Shown here: one piece after another, positions 62,905 to 64,000 of the stretch | Layout: every line of letters begins with the position of its first letter | Numbering within the stretch: position 1 is the stretch's first letter | DNA from: Budorcas taxicolor | Lineage: Eukaryota > Chordata > Mammalia > Artiodactyla > Bovidae | Assembly: GCF_023091745.1 (NCBI RefSeq) | Contig: NC_068910.1 | Coordinates: forward strand, 1,338,272 to 1,402,271 | DNA length: 64,000 nt | Direction of reading: 5' to 3' | The notes under the pieces: model-generated | The model's input: only the letters and a program-made list of their open reading frames with translations | Database searches by the model: none | Told to the model about the DNA's origin: nothing | Program-made: the position numbers and the translations under genes

Positions 62905-63960
62905 CCTGGTCTGGGAGCATTATATACAAAGAGTGTCTGCAAATCAATAAGAAAAAAAAGTACAACTACAATGTGGGCAAAGGTATTAAAAGAAAATGAG
63001 AAAGAAAGGATCTTAATGAAGACATGCTTGATCTCAGTCAGAGAAAATTTAACATATGTGAGAGATTTGGGAAGAGAGAAGTGTTCTAAAACTAGACTGT
63101 GGTGATGGCTGTAACTCCATTAACTTATTAAAACTCACTGAAGCATACAACTACGTTAGCTTTATGCAGCGTAAATCAGAGCATGATAAAGATGCTTAAA
63201 AATAAGCTAAAAGCCAGTTTGAGATGCCACTGGACCCCCAGCGGTGTTAGCAAGCATCAAAACACACGCTTGCACACTGTCTCCCTCAGCGGGCGGGGGA
63301 GACGGGCTGGCAGGGGTGCCCACTGATGCGCCGTCAGGTTGGCATGGGGAATGTGGCACTATTGAGTTTACAAATGCATTATGTTTGGAGCCGAGAGTTC
63401 CATTTATAGGACTTTTCTGAGAGAGACGCTCCCAGACTTGTGCAATCTGTAAGGGAATCCACGGCAGCCTTGTACATTACGGCACGATTGGAAACTCAAG
63501 ATGCTCTCCTGGAAGAGACTCTTAAAAGTACTGTCACACAGCCAAACAGTGGACTGTTACGCTGAGAAAGAAAGGAGGGAGGGAGGGAAGAAAGGAGGCA
63601 GAGAAAAGAAAGCAGCAGCTCCCTTTATGGATATCAAGTGATCCCAAGAGAGAATTAGTAGCACACTGCAGAAGCCAAAGGGTGCTGTGGTTACACACGG
63701 GGACAAGAGACGATCCATACAGATGTGCTCACATGTTCACAGAATTTCTCTGGATGGAAAACAAAAGAGCCGGCTAACAGTGGTTGCACCTATGAAACGA
63801 TATACGTTTGGGTAGCTAGGGGAGGAAGAAGAGAACGACCTTGCTGTGGAAGCGCTGATCACTGTTTAAAATTACACAGATGATAGACAGATGGAGATGG
63901 TGATACAGATGGATATACACATATCCTATACAAAAAAAAAAGGTTAAAAACCAAAATATT
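62905..63960 (+). mobile_element. L1-derived block, sense, probably two pieces
   Basis: GTCTGCAAATCAATAAGAAA and GGGCAAAGGTATTAAAAG match L1 text. CTAAAACTAGACTGTGGTGA, TGGCTGTAACTCC and AAAACTCACTGAA look like an L1 3' end. AAAGCCAGTTTGAGATGCCA, CATTTATAGGACTTTTCTGA, GCAGCCTTGTACATTACGGC and GATTGGAAACTC then return to internal L1 text. An internal region after a 3' end implies two fragments. A GAAAG/GGGA simple repeat (about 63563-63615) is embedded. Diverged, non-coding. Confidence 0.6.
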
Positions 63961-64000
63961 TTGATTAGAAAATAAAGATAGAGAGGAACAGAAGTCTGCC

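Larger units (their letters stand above)
57560..64000. other. Region upstream of GATA2
   Basis: 6.4 kb with no supported coding gene. GATA-motif clusters, a CTCF-like site, a purine tract, a CA repeat and a terminal L1 block are listed separately. 57820-58010 has degenerate CACACG-type text. 58050-59100 and 61290-61900 are moderately GC-rich unique sequence without recognisable content, as is 62050-62900. A GATA2 antisense transcript could cross the region, but no splice-supported exon is evident. Confidence 0.65.

Overview
This is mammalian genomic DNA, almost certainly from a bovid ruminant. It carries BovB, Bov-tA, Bov-A2 and CHR-type retroelements, which as a set occur in ruminants and related cetartiodactyls. 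Its gene order is EEFSEC (+), DNAJB8 (-), GATA2 (-), as in human 3q21.3; in cattle I would expect chromosome 22. There is no sign of a prokaryotic, viral or plasmid system. Exon calls rest on splice sites, reading frame and recalled family sequences, not on alignment.

Layout. 1-7638 is the last intron of EEFSEC, with two minisatellites and AT-rich islands. 7639-7826 is its last coding exon, and its poly(A) signal is at 7996-8001. About 8.0-29.0 kb is intergenic: mostly GC-rich unique DNA with old L1, L2 and MIR pieces, ruminant SINEs, several AT-rich islands that look like conserved non-coding elements, and an unassigned CpG island near 21.3-21.9 kb. 29074-29757 (-) is the single-exon DNAJB8 coding region, with a very short 3' UTR. 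About 30-44.8 kb is intergenic and repeat-rich: an ATCC satellite at 34.75-35.35 kb, a 3' BovB piece with a reverse-transcriptase remnant at 35.8-36.86 kb, and L1, CHR and MIR remnants. About 44.83-57.5 kb (-) is GATA2. Its five coding exons encode 480 residues; there are two candidate untranslated first exons and an intronic E-box/GATA composite that matches the known +9.5 enhancer. 57.6-64.0 kb is DNA upstream of GATA2, with clustered GATA motifs, a strong CTCF-like motif, a CA microsatellite and a terminal L1-derived block.

The genes are not an operon. EEFSEC delivers selenocysteyl-tRNA to the ribosome, DNAJB8 is an Hsp40-class co-chaperone, and GATA2 is a haematopoietic and endothelial transcription factor. 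Their neighbourhood matters mainly because GATA2 regulatory DNA is known to spread over a large domain that includes its neighbours. The most interesting content here is therefore regulatory: the +9.5 composite, two 13-bp inverted GATA palindromes of the same design about 49 kb apart, the GATA-motif cluster at 59.88-60.12 kb, and the CpG island at 21.3-21.9 kb. I found nothing that amounts to a new biological system.
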